A stretch of 50,569 nucleotides of DNA, taken from Bacteroidaceae bacterium. GTDB taxonomy: Bacteria > Bacteroidota > Bacteroidia > Bacteroidales > Bacteroidaceae. Where the stretch lies: positions 1-50,569 of the forward strand of contig JAEEGS010000045.1 of assembly GCA_016280445.1 (NCBI GenBank). Reading direction: 5' to 3'. This document shows positions 33,401 through 41,079 of the stretch, piece after piece. Both the position numbers and the translations under genes were made by a program. Each line of letters starts with the position of its first letter. The stretch's first letter is position 1. The notes beneath the pieces were generated by a model that was not told the origin of the DNA, did no database searches, and saw only the letters and a program-made list of their open reading frames with translations.

Positions 33401-33670
33401 TGGCAGTTCTGTGAGGTCATCGTCCAGATTCTCGAGGTTCGTCTCGGGGAGCATGGGAAGATTGTAACCATAGAGGCACACTTTGTCGGGATTGCTGAAG
33501 CCCATGCTTTTTAGGGTCGCGCTGGTGAGTTGGTACACACCTTCATCGGCTACTCGAATCTTCACCCACTTGCCCGAGGCCAGTTTGGAATGTTCGGCAT
33601 AGCGTGACTGGGCATTGACGGTGAGTGCCAATGTCAACAGCATGAGTAAGGTGTATGGTTTTTTCATCAT
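30422..33670 (-). CDS. porU: Type IX secretion system sortase PorU
   Basis: A 1082-residue protein with a signal peptide (about 1-20). The gingipain-like C25 peptidase domain has His632 in MDYTGHGAAYTLSHEQ and Cys665 in VWLTAACDVTPFD as the catalytic pair. Ig-like domains follow, and the C-terminal tail (YDTAGRKVYSS, then LPKGIYIRH) resembles a T9SS CTD, as known for PorU. It cleaves the CTD of cargo and attaches A-LPS at the cell surface. Its start overlaps the FAH-family gene by 4 bp, and porV follows. Confidence 0.95.
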   Translation of the reverse strand: MMKKPYTLLMLLTLALTVNAQSRYAEHSKLASGKWVKIRVADEGVYQLTSATLKSMGFSNPDKVCLYGYNLPMLPETNLENLDDDLTELPLFRKTDGTLLFYSCGTIRWTRKNASSAFTHNNNPYSNYVYYFLTETNGTPATFKQTGTETTMEATQTSYLAHVLYEQDAFSFINAGRMFFDSYDFANGATKTYKLNFGAATSGDVTLDVQFAASSSSSLNVSVGSNNLGTLSISEPASYSTMTLANRSFTLYDQTASSLDVTLKHIRTTSIKGHLDYIRATYETPLSLAGKNYLVFTATQDNMAAFQLQGVDNATRVWNITNNVPTEQVGTRSGTTFKAVAYDIHSKYVAVNTNSTFPSPQVVGNITNQDLHALDNINLIIIVPANGKLTAQAQRLADAHTSIDGIKCAVVRADQVYNEFSSGAPDATAYRRLMKMLYDKQYKASPLTGTEKGSLNLLLFGNCLWDNRLVTSGLSSKSQDDYLLAYESMNSWSHTDSYVAEEYFTLLADGKGVSPLKEKPDCGVGRLPVSTETEAKNVVDKIITYMKNLNAGAWKNTICLMADDDKTIIHMEDAENVLSNTESLFPDYHYKRIYWDAYERTQSATGNSYPDVYAEINKVMEEGALIMDYTGHGAAYTLSHEQVLTTPDFQNWTSPRIPVWLTAACDVTPFDMNTENLGCEAILNKQGGAVAFIGTARTVYSSPNRTINRNFMSHVLATKNNGEHFTIGEALAQAKADIIASKAYYSKLDTINKAHFVLLGDPALKLITPTYKVKIDKFNGKSIDTDNPPTISAGETITVEGHIVDAQGQATTTFNGTVSPTVYDSEEHIIGNNNMGIEDVFEYDDRTRVLYAGTDSVKAGTFKFTFPVPLDINYSNESGLIVLYAINKEKTLEANGKFDDFLVGGTATHEITDNVGPTIVTFSNGQNVANISYTSETPTLRIELSDESGINTTGNGLGHDIVAIIDGNEATTYNLNSYYSQSVGDYRSGTVVYTLPTLAAGKHSLVVRAFDTLNNLGEQAYSFEVVTGLTQMYDIYDTAGRKVYSSTERKPVLPKGIYIRHTRLTSPKGDITTSTEKFIITQ

Positions 33671-34299
33671 TTGATTCTCAAATCAAGTAGTTTCTGGTTG
33701 CCGATGTAGGCTTCAATCTTGTCTCCCTCCTTCACGGGACCAACACCCACGGGAGTTCCTGTGAAGATGAGGTCACCCGTCTTGAGGGTGAAGAACTTGG
33801 AGGCATAGGCAATGATATGGTCGATGGTGTGAATCATGTCTGCCGTGTGTCCTGTCTGTCGGTGCTCTCCGTTCAAATCCATGTGGAAATGGATGTCCTG
33901 CACGTCACAGCCGAGTTCTTCTTTAGTAATGAACTTGCCGAGCGCCGCACTACCATCAAATCCTTTGCAACATTCCCAGGGCATGCCTTTGTTGCGCAGT
34001 TCCTTCTGAAGGTCACGTGCCGTGAAGTCGATGCCAACGGTCAACTCGTTGTAGTAGCGGTGGGCAAAGCGTTCGCTGATGTCCTTGCCCACATGGGCAA
34101 TCTTCACCACAATCTCTGTCTCGTAGTCGAAACGATTGGCAAAGTCGGGGACAAAAAACGGTTTGCCCGGCTGAATGATGCTCGAGTCGAACTTGGAGAA
34201 CAGAACGGGTTCTGTATGTAATAACGAATTTTGTTCCTCTTTAGTGTGTAACTCGTCAATATGTTTGGCATAGTTCATGCCTACAGCCAGTATCTTCAA
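33667..34299 (-). CDS. Fumarylacetoacetate hydrolase (FAH) family protein
   Basis: A 210-residue protein of the small FAH/YcgM-like type. The sequence shows MKILAVGMNYAKHIDEL, the metal ligands in FDYETEIVVKIAHVG, GIDFTARDLQKELRNKGMPWECCKGFDGSA and TGDLIFTGTPVGVGPVKEGD. Family members hydrolyse or decarboxylate acylpyruvate- and oxaloacetate-like compounds; the substrate is not predictable. It lies 18 bp after rseP and overlaps porU by 4 bp (ATGA), so it is embedded in the envelope operon. Confidence 0.88.
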   Translation of the reverse strand: MKILAVGMNYAKHIDELHTKEEQNSLLHTEPVLFSKFDSSIIQPGKPFFVPDFANRFDYETEIVVKIAHVGKDISERFAHRYYNELTVGIDFTARDLQKELRNKGMPWECCKGFDGSAALGKFITKEELGCDVQDIHFHMDLNGEHRQTGHTADMIHTIDHIIAYASKFFTLKTGDLIFTGTPVGVGPVKEGDKIEAYIGNQKLLDLRIK

Positions 34300-34317
34300 A
34301 ACAGGAGAGGTTAAATG

Positions 34318-35793
34318 TTATAAACCAGATATTCTTAGTACATCGTTGAGTTGTGCCAGAATCATCAAGCCCAGCAGAATGTACATGCCAAAGTATTGAA
34401 CCACCATGAGGAAATTGTCGTTGAGACGTTTGCTCGTGAGGAGTTCAAATGTGGCGAAGAGGGCATGGCCGCCGTCCAGTGCAGGGATGGGCAGCACGTT
34501 GATAAAGCCAAGTGCAATGGAAAGGAAGGCCGTAAGCAGCCAGAATCTTTCCCAGTCCCATACATCGGGGAAAATGTTGCCGATGCTGATGAAACCACCC
34601 ACCTGACGGGCTCCCTTCTTTGTGAAGACATATTTCATCTGGTCGGCATAACTGGTGAGGGTTCGCATGCCGTATTGGAAACCTGCAGGGAAAGACTCAA
34701 GGAAACCGTACGTCTTTGTGGTGATTTTGTCCTGATAAGGCATGGCGTTGGCAAAACCTAAGGTAAATGAGGGAGTGAGTGTCACCTGCTTGGTCACGGA
34801 GTCGTTGAGCACCAGCGTGATTTGCCGTGCTTTGAGACTGTCGCCGAAGTTTGCATTTTCAGGCAAAGCCTTCTGCAACGCGACGAGGCTATTTTGGAAA
34901 TCATTAAAGTCTTCCACTTTGGTGCCGTTCAGCGAGCAGATTCTGTCTGTCTTTTTCAAACCAATCTCCTCAGCAGGTGTGCCCGGCAGGATGCTGTCGA
35001 TGGCGAGCGGTGCCCGTATGGTTGCATAGAGCGGTTGCTCAATCATGTCAAGCAAAGAAAGGTTCTTGGGCATATTGATGACCACTTTCTTCCCTTCGCG
35101 AAGCACGGTCACGGTTTGGGCGTTCGACATGTCTTGCAACACAGAGGTGCTCCATGACTCCACAGCCTCGTCGTCGGTCTTGACGATGATGTCGCCATCG
35201 CGGAAGCCATCAGCTTTTGCCTGTTCCGAGAACTTCATGCCATAGTTCATGTCTTCACTTTTCACGAAACTTTCACCCCATGTGAACAGCACCATGGCAT
35301 AGATGACAAAGGCGGTGATGAAGTTCATGATGATACCGCCCAGCATGATGATAAGACGCTGCCATGCAGGATGCGTACGGAACTCCCACTTCTCGCCCTT
35401 CACGTCCGAGTTCTTGATGATGATGTTCTTCATCAGTTGTGGCAACTGTTTCCAAAAGGTCTTCTGGCTGTCGTCCTCATTGAAGGATGACTCGTCCACC
35501 ATGCCTGAAATCTTCACATAGCCACCGAGGGGAATCCAGCCAATGCCATATTCTGTACCTTCGTATTCATACTCTCCGTTCTCCTTCTTCTTGGCAGGAG
35601 CCTTACCTGTCAGTTTGCGCCACCAGTTGCTGTAGGTGCTGAACAGGCTGAACTTCCAATCGAAGAACAAATAAAACTTTTCTACTCTTACCTTAAAAAT
35701 CTTTGCTGCAAAGAAGTGACCGCCCTCGTGCAGAATGATGAGCAGGGCAAGGGCAATGATGAGTTGCAGCCCCTTAATCAATATCGTTTCCAT
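34318..35793 (-). CDS. rseP: RIP site-2 zinc metalloprotease
   Basis: A 491-residue protein. HEGGH at 22-26 lies in the first membrane helix, a PDZ-like domain surrounds KADGFRDGDIIVKTDDEAVESWS with a second PDZ-like part near LPGTPAEEIGLKKTDRICS, and LPIPALDGGHALF with Asp440 completes the zinc site. RseP-type enzymes cut anti-sigma factors and signal-peptide remnants within the membrane. It is downstream of dxr (45 bp), an order common in bacteria. Confidence 0.95.
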   Translation of the reverse strand: METILIKGLQLIIALALLIILHEGGHFFAAKIFKVRVEKFYLFFDWKFSLFSTYSNWWRKLTGKAPAKKKENGEYEYEGTEYGIGWIPLGGYVKISGMVDESSFNEDDSQKTFWKQLPQLMKNIIIKNSDVKGEKWEFRTHPAWQRLIIMLGGIIMNFITAFVIYAMVLFTWGESFVKSEDMNYGMKFSEQAKADGFRDGDIIVKTDDEAVESWSTSVLQDMSNAQTVTVLREGKKVVINMPKNLSLLDMIEQPLYATIRAPLAIDSILPGTPAEEIGLKKTDRICSLNGTKVEDFNDFQNSLVALQKALPENANFGDSLKARQITLVLNDSVTKQVTLTPSFTLGFANAMPYQDKITTKTYGFLESFPAGFQYGMRTLTSYADQMKYVFTKKGARQVGGFISIGNIFPDVWDWERFWLLTAFLSIALGFINVLPIPALDGGHALFATFELLTSKRLNDNFLMVVQYFGMYILLGLMILAQLNDVLRISGL

Positions 35794-35838
35794 TTAGTGA
35801 TAAAACTTCAAATCTTCAATTTTGCAATCTTTTTATTC

Positions 35839-36981
35839 TTATAATAAGGTGGAAGCATACAATCTGGCTTCCTTATCTGTTTGTAAATAAGTTTCTAATG
35901 TGGAATCGGTGGTGAAAGTCATCTTCGTCATTGTCTGTTCGATGATGTCGGCCATCTGTTCAAAATCAATCTTATCTTCGATAAAAGCACGGTTTACCAC
36001 TTCGTTGGCTGCATTCAAGATGCAAGGCATGTTGCCGCCTTGTTTCAGGGCTTCATAAGCCAATCCCAAACAGCGGAAACGCTCCACGTCGGGCTTCTCA
36101 AATGTCAAATCCTTTATTTGGAAGAGGTCTAGACGTTCACCATTCAAAGGAAGCCGCTTGGGGTAACTGAACGCATATTGGATGGGTAGGCGCATGTCGG
36201 GCACACCCAATTGTGCTTTCACAGCCCCGTCTTCAAACTGAACCGCACTATGGATGACTGATTGTGGATGCACCACCACCTGAATCTGTTCTGGTTTCAC
36301 TCCGAAGAGCCAGCGGGCTTCAATCACCTCAAAGCCTTTGTTCATCAGTGTGGCTGAGTCAATCGTGATTTTGGCTCCCATATTCCAAGTGGGGTGGGCA
36401 AGAGCATCTGCTTTTGTTACCCCTTTCAGTTGTTCTTTCGAGAACTTGCGGAAAGGGCCGCCACTGCACGTGAGCAGAATCTTGTCGATGCGGTTGCCTG
36501 GCTCCAAACATTGGAAGATGGCAGAATGTTCAGAATCCACAGGCAGAATGGGCACTTGGTTTTCATTGGCCAGCCGAGTGATGAGATCGCCTGCCACCAC
36601 CAGCGTTTCCTTGTTTGCCAGTGCTATCACCTTTTTCGCTTTGATGGCGGCAATGGTTGGTTCCAGTCCGGCAAACCCCACCATCGAGGCGAGAACGATG
36701 TCCACGTTATCGTTTTGCACCACTTGGCAGAGCGCATCAGCACCTGTATAGACCTTGATAGGTAAGTCTTCAAGCCCCTCTTTCACCTTCTCGTAATTCG
36801 ACTCCTTGGCAATGACCACTGCCTCTGGGTTGTATTTTCTTGCCTGTTCGATGAGCAAGTCCGCATTATTGTATGCTGTCAGCACATATGCTTCATAGAG
36901 GTCGCTATGCTGTCCAATCACATCCAGCGCCTGCGTGCCGATGCTTCCCGTCGAACCTAAAATGCAAATTCTTTTTTTCAT
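35839..36981 (-). CDS. dxr: 1-deoxy-D-xylulose 5-phosphate reductoisomerase
   Basis: A 380-residue protein. The NADPH loop is ILGSTGSIGTQALDVI (7-22); PVDSEHSAIFQCL, CSGGPFRK, HPTWNMGAKITIDSATLMNKG and the metal-binding block EVIEAR follow. It makes MEP, the committed step of the non-mevalonate pathway. Its ATG overlaps the rimM stop by 4 bp. A short run of CTTCAA-type repeats (35808-35838) separates it from rseP. Confidence 0.97.
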   Translation of the reverse strand: MKKRICILGSTGSIGTQALDVIGQHSDLYEAYVLTAYNNADLLIEQARKYNPEAVVIAKESNYEKVKEGLEDLPIKVYTGADALCQVVQNDNVDIVLASMVGFAGLEPTIAAIKAKKVIALANKETLVVAGDLITRLANENQVPILPVDSEHSAIFQCLEPGNRIDKILLTCSGGPFRKFSKEQLKGVTKADALAHPTWNMGAKITIDSATLMNKGFEVIEARWLFGVKPEQIQVVVHPQSVIHSAVQFEDGAVKAQLGVPDMRLPIQYAFSYPKRLPLNGERLDLFQIKDLTFEKPDVERFRCLGLAYEALKQGGNMPCILNAANEVVNRAFIEDKIDFEQMADIIEQTMTKMTFTTDSTLETYLQTDKEARLYASTLL

Positions 36982-37502
36982 AAGTCTAAAAGTCCTATAG
37001 GTAGGTCCATGACCATTGTTTTCTCTTCTTGTTTAATTTCTTGGATGAACTCCTCGTGGGCAGGTATCATCACTTCGCTGTCATCAGTACGTTCCACGAT
37101 GAAGAGCCAGTTGTCGGTCTTGTCATCAATGTCGACTATGGTGCCAATCTCTTGGCCGTTGTCACCATCCACCATCTTGAAACCGATGAAATAATGGAGC
37201 GAAACCTCGTCCTCGCCCAGTTCTTCTTGGTGTTTCTTTTCGAAAAAGACGTTGCAGTTCACCAACATTTGAGCAGCTTCGATGCTGTCGATGTCTTCCA
37301 GTTTCATAATGGCGGTTGAGTCACTGCGGAAACGGTATTCCTCAATGAAGAAGGGAACGAGAATGCCATCCGTTTCGCAGATGATATAGTCGCTGTCGGT
37401 TCTGTCCCACACATCATCGGTGAACTGAAAGTTGATTTCCCCCTTCAGACCATGGGCCTTGCCCATTCTTCCGATTGGATATACGTCTTCTTGCCTAATC
37501 AT
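36978..37502 (-). CDS. rimM: Ribosome maturation factor RimM
   Basis: A 174-residue protein. The RimM N-domain starts EDVYPIGRMGKAHGLKGEINF; the PRC-barrel C-domain is around YFIGFKMVDGDNGQEIGTIV and IPAHEEFIQEI. It assists 30S head maturation. The gene overlaps both neighbours by 4 bp (murA upstream, dxr downstream). Confidence 0.95.
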   Translation of the reverse strand: MIRQEDVYPIGRMGKAHGLKGEINFQFTDDVWDRTDSDYIICETDGILVPFFIEEYRFRSDSTAIMKLEDIDSIEAAQMLVNCNVFFEKKHQEELGEDEVSLHYFIGFKMVDGDNGQEIGTIVDIDDKTDNWLFIVERTDDSEVMIPAHEEFIQEIKQEEKTMVMDLPIGLLDL

Positions 37503-38806
37503 TGTATTCTCTTGATGGCAGCACCTAATGCAGTGAGTCGTCCTTCGATGTCTTCGTAGCCTCGGTCAATCTGCTCAATGTTGCTAATCATGCTGACTCC
37601 ATTGGCGGAGAGGGCGGCGATGAGCAGGGCAATGCCAGCACGGATATCAGGACTGGACATCTTGGCGCCATGCAGTTTCATCTGATTATCATGTCCGACC
37701 ACGACGGCACGATGGGGGTCGCAGAGAATGATTTGTGCACCCATATCGATGAGTTTATCAACAAAGAAGAGGCGACTTTCAAACATCTTCTGATGGATGA
37801 GTACCGAACCCTTTGCCTGTGTGGCCACAACGAGCATGATGCTGAGCAGGTCGGGCGTGAGTCCTGGCCAAGGGGCATCGGCTATCGCCATGGTGCTGCC
37901 GTCCATGAAAGACATCACTTCGTAGTGCTGATGCTCGGGAATGTGGATATCGTCGCCCACACGCTCAATGGTGATGCCAAGACGGCGGAAGGCTTGAGGG
38001 ATGATGCCGAGGTTTTCATAACTGACGTTTTTGACGGTGATGTCGCTGCCAGTCATAGCGGCCATGCCGATGAAAGAACCTACCTCAATCATGTCGGGCA
38101 GGATGGTGTGGTCGGTGCCATGCAGTTTGGTGACTCCCTCGATGGTGAGGAGGTTGGAACTGATGCCCGAAATCTTGGCACCCATCTGGTTGAGCATGCG
38201 GCACAACTGTTGGATATATGGTTCGCATGCAGCATTGTAGATGGTAGTGGTTCCCTGAGCCAGCACAGCGGTCATAATGATGTTGGCGGTACCAGTCACA
38301 CTGGCTTCGTCCAGCAGCATATAGGTGCCTTTCAGTTCGTTGGCGTCAATCTCATATACACCACGCTCCACGCTGTAATTGAACTTGGCGCCCAACTCTT
38401 GAATGCCCAGGAAGTGTGTGTCGAGGCGTCGACGGCCAATCTGGTCACCGCCAGGTTTGGCTACGCATGCTTTATGGAAACGGGCAAGCAATGGACCAAG
38501 CACGAGGATGCTGCCGCGCAGGGCAGAACAGCGTTGTACGAACTCCTGGCTGCCCAAGTATTCCATGTCGAGTTGGTTGGCTTGGAATTGCCAAGCGTGA
38601 TCGCCCAAGTCGGTGATACGCACACCCATTTTGCTGAGCAAACTGATGAGGTTGTTCACATCGAGAATGTTGGGGACGTTGCGGATGATGACAGGTTCTG
38701 CGGTCAACAAGATGGCCGAGATAACCTCCAGTGCTTCGTTCTTCGCGCCTTGAGGGGTGATTTCTCCGTGCAGTTGGTGTCCGCCTTCTATGATGAATGA
38801 TGCCAT
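37499..38806 (-). CDS. murA: UDP-N-acetylglucosamine 1-carboxyvinyltransferase (Cys-to-Asp active site)
   Basis: A 435-residue EPSP-synthase-fold enzyme, the first committed step of peptidoglycan synthesis. Family blocks include GAKNEALEVISAILL, the central PGGDQIGRRRLDTHF and TDLLSIMLVVATQAKGSVLI. The loop residue that is Cys115 in E. coli (GGCxIG) is Asp121 here. Asp at this position is known in naturally fosfomycin-resistant MurA enzymes such as those of Mycobacterium and Chlamydia. It ends with an ATGA overlap into rimM. Confidence 0.96.
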   Translation of the reverse strand: MASFIIEGGHQLHGEITPQGAKNEALEVISAILLTAEPVIIRNVPNILDVNNLISLLSKMGVRITDLGDHAWQFQANQLDMEYLGSQEFVQRCSALRGSILVLGPLLARFHKACVAKPGGDQIGRRRLDTHFLGIQELGAKFNYSVERGVYEIDANELKGTYMLLDEASVTGTANIIMTAVLAQGTTTIYNAACEPYIQQLCRMLNQMGAKISGISSNLLTIEGVTKLHGTDHTILPDMIEVGSFIGMAAMTGSDITVKNVSYENLGIIPQAFRRLGITIERVGDDIHIPEHQHYEVMSFMDGSTMAIADAPWPGLTPDLLSIMLVVATQAKGSVLIHQKMFESRLFFVDKLIDMGAQIILCDPHRAVVVGHDNQMKLHGAKMSSPDIRAGIALLIAALSANGVSMISNIEQIDRGYEDIEGRLTALGAAIKRIQ

Positions 38807-38827
38807 GTGCTTACTCTTTTACCTTCT

Positions 38828-39424
38828 CTATTTTTTCTTCTTCTTTTTCACACTGGTCGACACGCGGGTGCTGAGCAGTTCGCCGTCACTGATGAGATGT
38901 TGTTGGTTGAGGTCGAGGCGCACTCTTCCGTCGGTGTAGCGTGCCATGTCTTCCACCACTTTCTCGTCGCTCATCGAGTCTGTGCTCCAATTGGAGAGGT
39001 CACGTTTCATGTGGTTAGCCACCATCAGTGCTAAGTCATCGCGTTGTTGACTTTCCTCCATTGTAGCCAGATGCTCGGTGAACTGCTCCACAATGGTGCC
39101 GTAGTTGCGCTGTTTGATGCGGTGCTGAGGGTAGGGGAGTTGGTCGGGATGTGCCTCATCGTCGTCCATGCGTTCAATCTCTACAGGGTAGTCCAGATCC
39201 AGTTCATACTGAGCCATGGCTGCCAGGTGGTTCCAGAGTTTTTTCTGAAAGTCTTCTTTGTCAGCCGTTTGTTCTGCCATATTGGCCATGGCGTCGATGA
39301 TGGTGTTGGCACAACGCATACGTTCGTTGCGGTCGGCAATGCTCTTACAGTGTGCCACCATCTGCTGAATGCCACGCCCATATTCGGGCATGATGAGTTT
39401 CTCTCTCTTCGTATTATAATCCAT
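38828..39424 (-). CDS. DUF4290 domain-containing protein
   Basis: A 198-residue protein starting MDYNTKREKLIMPEYGRGIQ, characteristic of the Bacteroidetes family DUF4290. It is mostly helical and charged (NERMRCANTIIDAMANMAEQ) and ends in a Lys-rich tail (VSTSVKKKKKK). Its function is unknown; its place between gmk and murA suggests a housekeeping role. The ATG at 39424 is preferred; the upstream TTG-initiated extension has no support. Confidence 0.9.
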   Translation of the reverse strand: MDYNTKREKLIMPEYGRGIQQMVAHCKSIADRNERMRCANTIIDAMANMAEQTADKEDFQKKLWNHLAAMAQYELDLDYPVEIERMDDDEAHPDQLPYPQHRIKQRNYGTIVEQFTEHLATMEESQQRDDLALMVANHMKRDLSNWSTDSMSDEKVVEDMARYTDGRVRLDLNQQHLISDGELLSTRVSTSVKKKKKK

Positions 39425-39436
39425 AATTATCAACTT

Positions 39437-40018
39437 TCAATTCTCAATTAAGAAATCCTCAACGAGGGCTAGGGCTTCGATTTGAGCAACTTCGAGGTTG
39501 TCATTGATGACCACTTCGTCGAAATGCTCGGCTTGGGAGAGCTCGTATTGGGCACGTTCGATGCGTTGGTTGATGACCTCGGGCGCATCGGTGCCTCGTG
39601 ATTCCAGCCGACGACGAAGTTCCTCGATGCTGGGAGGCTGAATAAAGATGCTGAGGGCACGATTGCCATAGAGTTTCTTGATACGCAATGCACCATTCAC
39701 ATCTACGTCGAAAACAACATTCTCTCCTTCTGCCAACTGCTTGTCCACCTGAGACTTGAGCGTTCCATAGAACTTGTCGGGATAGACCTCTTCGTATTCA
39801 ATGAATTCCTCATTAGCAATCTTTTGCCGAAACTCCTCAGGAGTGTAAAAGAAATACTCCACACCATTCTTCTCTGTCCCACGAGGGGCACGAGAGGTGG
39901 CGCTAATAGAAAAGTGGAGGTTGAGCCGTTCGTCACCTCCGTCAGCCATGATGCTGTTGATGATGGTCGATTTGCCTGACCCTGATGGGGCAGCAAAGAT
40001 AATGAGCCTTCCTTCCAT
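39437..40018 (-). CDS. gmk: Guanylate kinase
   Basis: A 193-residue protein. The P-loop is APSGSGKST (10-18), the GMP-binding region is SATSRAPRGTEKNGVEYFF, and YGTLKSQVDKQLAEGENVVFDVDVNGALRIK follows. It phosphorylates GMP to GDP. It starts 1 bp after the yicC stop. Confidence 0.97.
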   Translation of the reverse strand: MEGRLIIFAAPSGSGKSTIINSIMADGGDERLNLHFSISATSRAPRGTEKNGVEYFFYTPEEFRQKIANEEFIEYEEVYPDKFYGTLKSQVDKQLAEGENVVFDVDVNGALRIKKLYGNRALSIFIQPPSIEELRRRLESRGTDAPEVINQRIERAQYELSQAEHFDEVVINDNLEVAQIEALALVEDFLIEN

Positions 40019-40019
40019 A

Positions 40020-40895
40020 TTACATTACATTGAGCACTTGCTCTTTGATTTGTTCAAGTTCGTCCTTCATCTTCACTACGATATTCTGCATTTCTGCTTG
40101 GTTGGACTTCGAACCGGTGGTGTTGATTTCACGCCCCATCTCTTGGGCGATGAAGCCGAGCTTCTTGCCCTGCCCGTGGCCATCTTGCATGGTCTCAATG
40201 AAGTAACGGAGATGGTTGGTGAGACGCTGCTTTTCTTCTGAGATGTCGAGTTTCTCGATGTAGTAGATCATCTCCTGTTCGAGGCGATTCTTGTCATAGT
40301 CCACTCCGATGTTCTGCTCCAGTGCGTCGAGGATGCGCTGACGTATCTTATCGGTGCGTTCCTTCTCGTAGGGTTCGATGGATGCCAGAAGGGCAGCGAT
40401 ATTGTCTATCTTTTCCTGAAACTTCTTGGCCAAAGCAAGACCCTCTTGCTTGCGGAAGGCAACCAAATCATTGACAGCTCCTTCGACGGCACGACGTGCC
40501 TCTGTCCACTCTTCCTCAGAGAGTTCTTCCACCTCTGTGTGGGTGAACACATCAGGCATACGCAGGAGAGTGGCATACCAATCTTCGGGGGTGGGCAAGC
40601 CCAGTTCTTGTTGCATCTGCTCCACCTGCTGCTTATATGCACGGACGAGCGGCATGTTGATTGGGGATGCAGACGAAGCCTCGTCCTTTTCCACCCACAG
40701 CATGAAGTCCACCTTTCCACGTTCCAGTTTCTGCTGTATGATCTGGCGCATCTCCATTTCTTTCTCACGATAAATCGGAGCAATGCGTGCCGTGAGGTCA
40801 AGCGCCTTGCTGTTCAGCGATTTCACCTCGGCATGAATTTTCTTCCCATTGTATTCTACGACGCACTTGCCGTAGCCTGTCATTGATTGTATCAT
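40020..40895 (-). CDS. YicC/YloC family endoribonuclease
   Basis: A 291-residue protein. MIQSMTGYGKCVVEYNGKKIHAEVKS is the family N-terminus (YicC_N), followed by the DUF1732 C-domain ending LGFIAQEMGREINTTGSKSNQAEMQ. YicC-type proteins are RNases with a role in small-RNA turnover and often precede gmk, as here. It is the first gene of the long minus-strand run; a -7 box lies at 40918-40925. Confidence 0.94.
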   Translation of the reverse strand: MIQSMTGYGKCVVEYNGKKIHAEVKSLNSKALDLTARIAPIYREKEMEMRQIIQQKLERGKVDFMLWVEKDEASSASPINMPLVRAYKQQVEQMQQELGLPTPEDWYATLLRMPDVFTHTEVEELSEEEWTEARRAVEGAVNDLVAFRKQEGLALAKKFQEKIDNIAALLASIEPYEKERTDKIRQRILDALEQNIGVDYDKNRLEQEMIYYIEKLDISEEKQRLTNHLRYFIETMQDGHGQGKKLGFIAQEMGREINTTGSKSNQAEMQNIVVKMKDELEQIKEQVLNVM

Positions 40896-40917
40896 AGTCG
40901 AATACGTAAATTTTGTG

Positions 40918-40925
40918 CAAAAGTA
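40918..40925 (-). promoter_or_regulatory. -7 box for the yicC-to-ispF gene run
   Basis: Minus-strand TACTTTTG, 22 bp upstream of the yicC ATG. The 32-bp inverted repeat begins 9 bp further upstream. Confidence 0.65.
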
Positions 40926-40933
40926 GGCAAAAA

Positions 40934-41033
40934 AAGTGAAAAGTGAAGAGTGAAAAGTGAAAAATCTATATTTCCCGCCACACGGTTGGCATGTAACTCT
41001 AATTTTTCACTTTTCACTCTTCACTTTTCACTT
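40934..41033. repeat. Perfect 32-bp inverted repeat built of 7-bp units
   Basis: 40934-40965 and 41002-41033 are exact inverted copies, 32 bp each, around a 36-bp spacer. Each arm is made of AAAAGTG-type 7-mers (one variant, AAGAGTG, present in both arms). The -7 boxes of the divergent yicC and tsaB genes flank the structure on the outside. Confidence 0.9.
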
Positions 41034-41041
41034 GAAATCAT

Positions 41042-41049
41042 TACCTTTG
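41042..41049 (+). promoter_or_regulatory. -7 box for tsaB
   Basis: TACCTTTG followed by CAC, 30 bp before the ATG at 41080. Confidence 0.65.
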
Positions 41050-41079
41050 CACACATTTTGTATTCAAAGTATAGCAATA

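Noticed and set aside
37670-38800. 376-residue open frame antisense to murA
   Set aside because: murA on the minus strand has strong family motifs, and the antisense frame has none. Long antisense frames are common here because of codon bias.
40934-41033. Invertible promoter flanked by inverted repeats
   Set aside because: The promoters lie outside the arms and the 36-bp spacer contains no -7 box, so inversion would not switch transcription. No recombinase gene is nearby.
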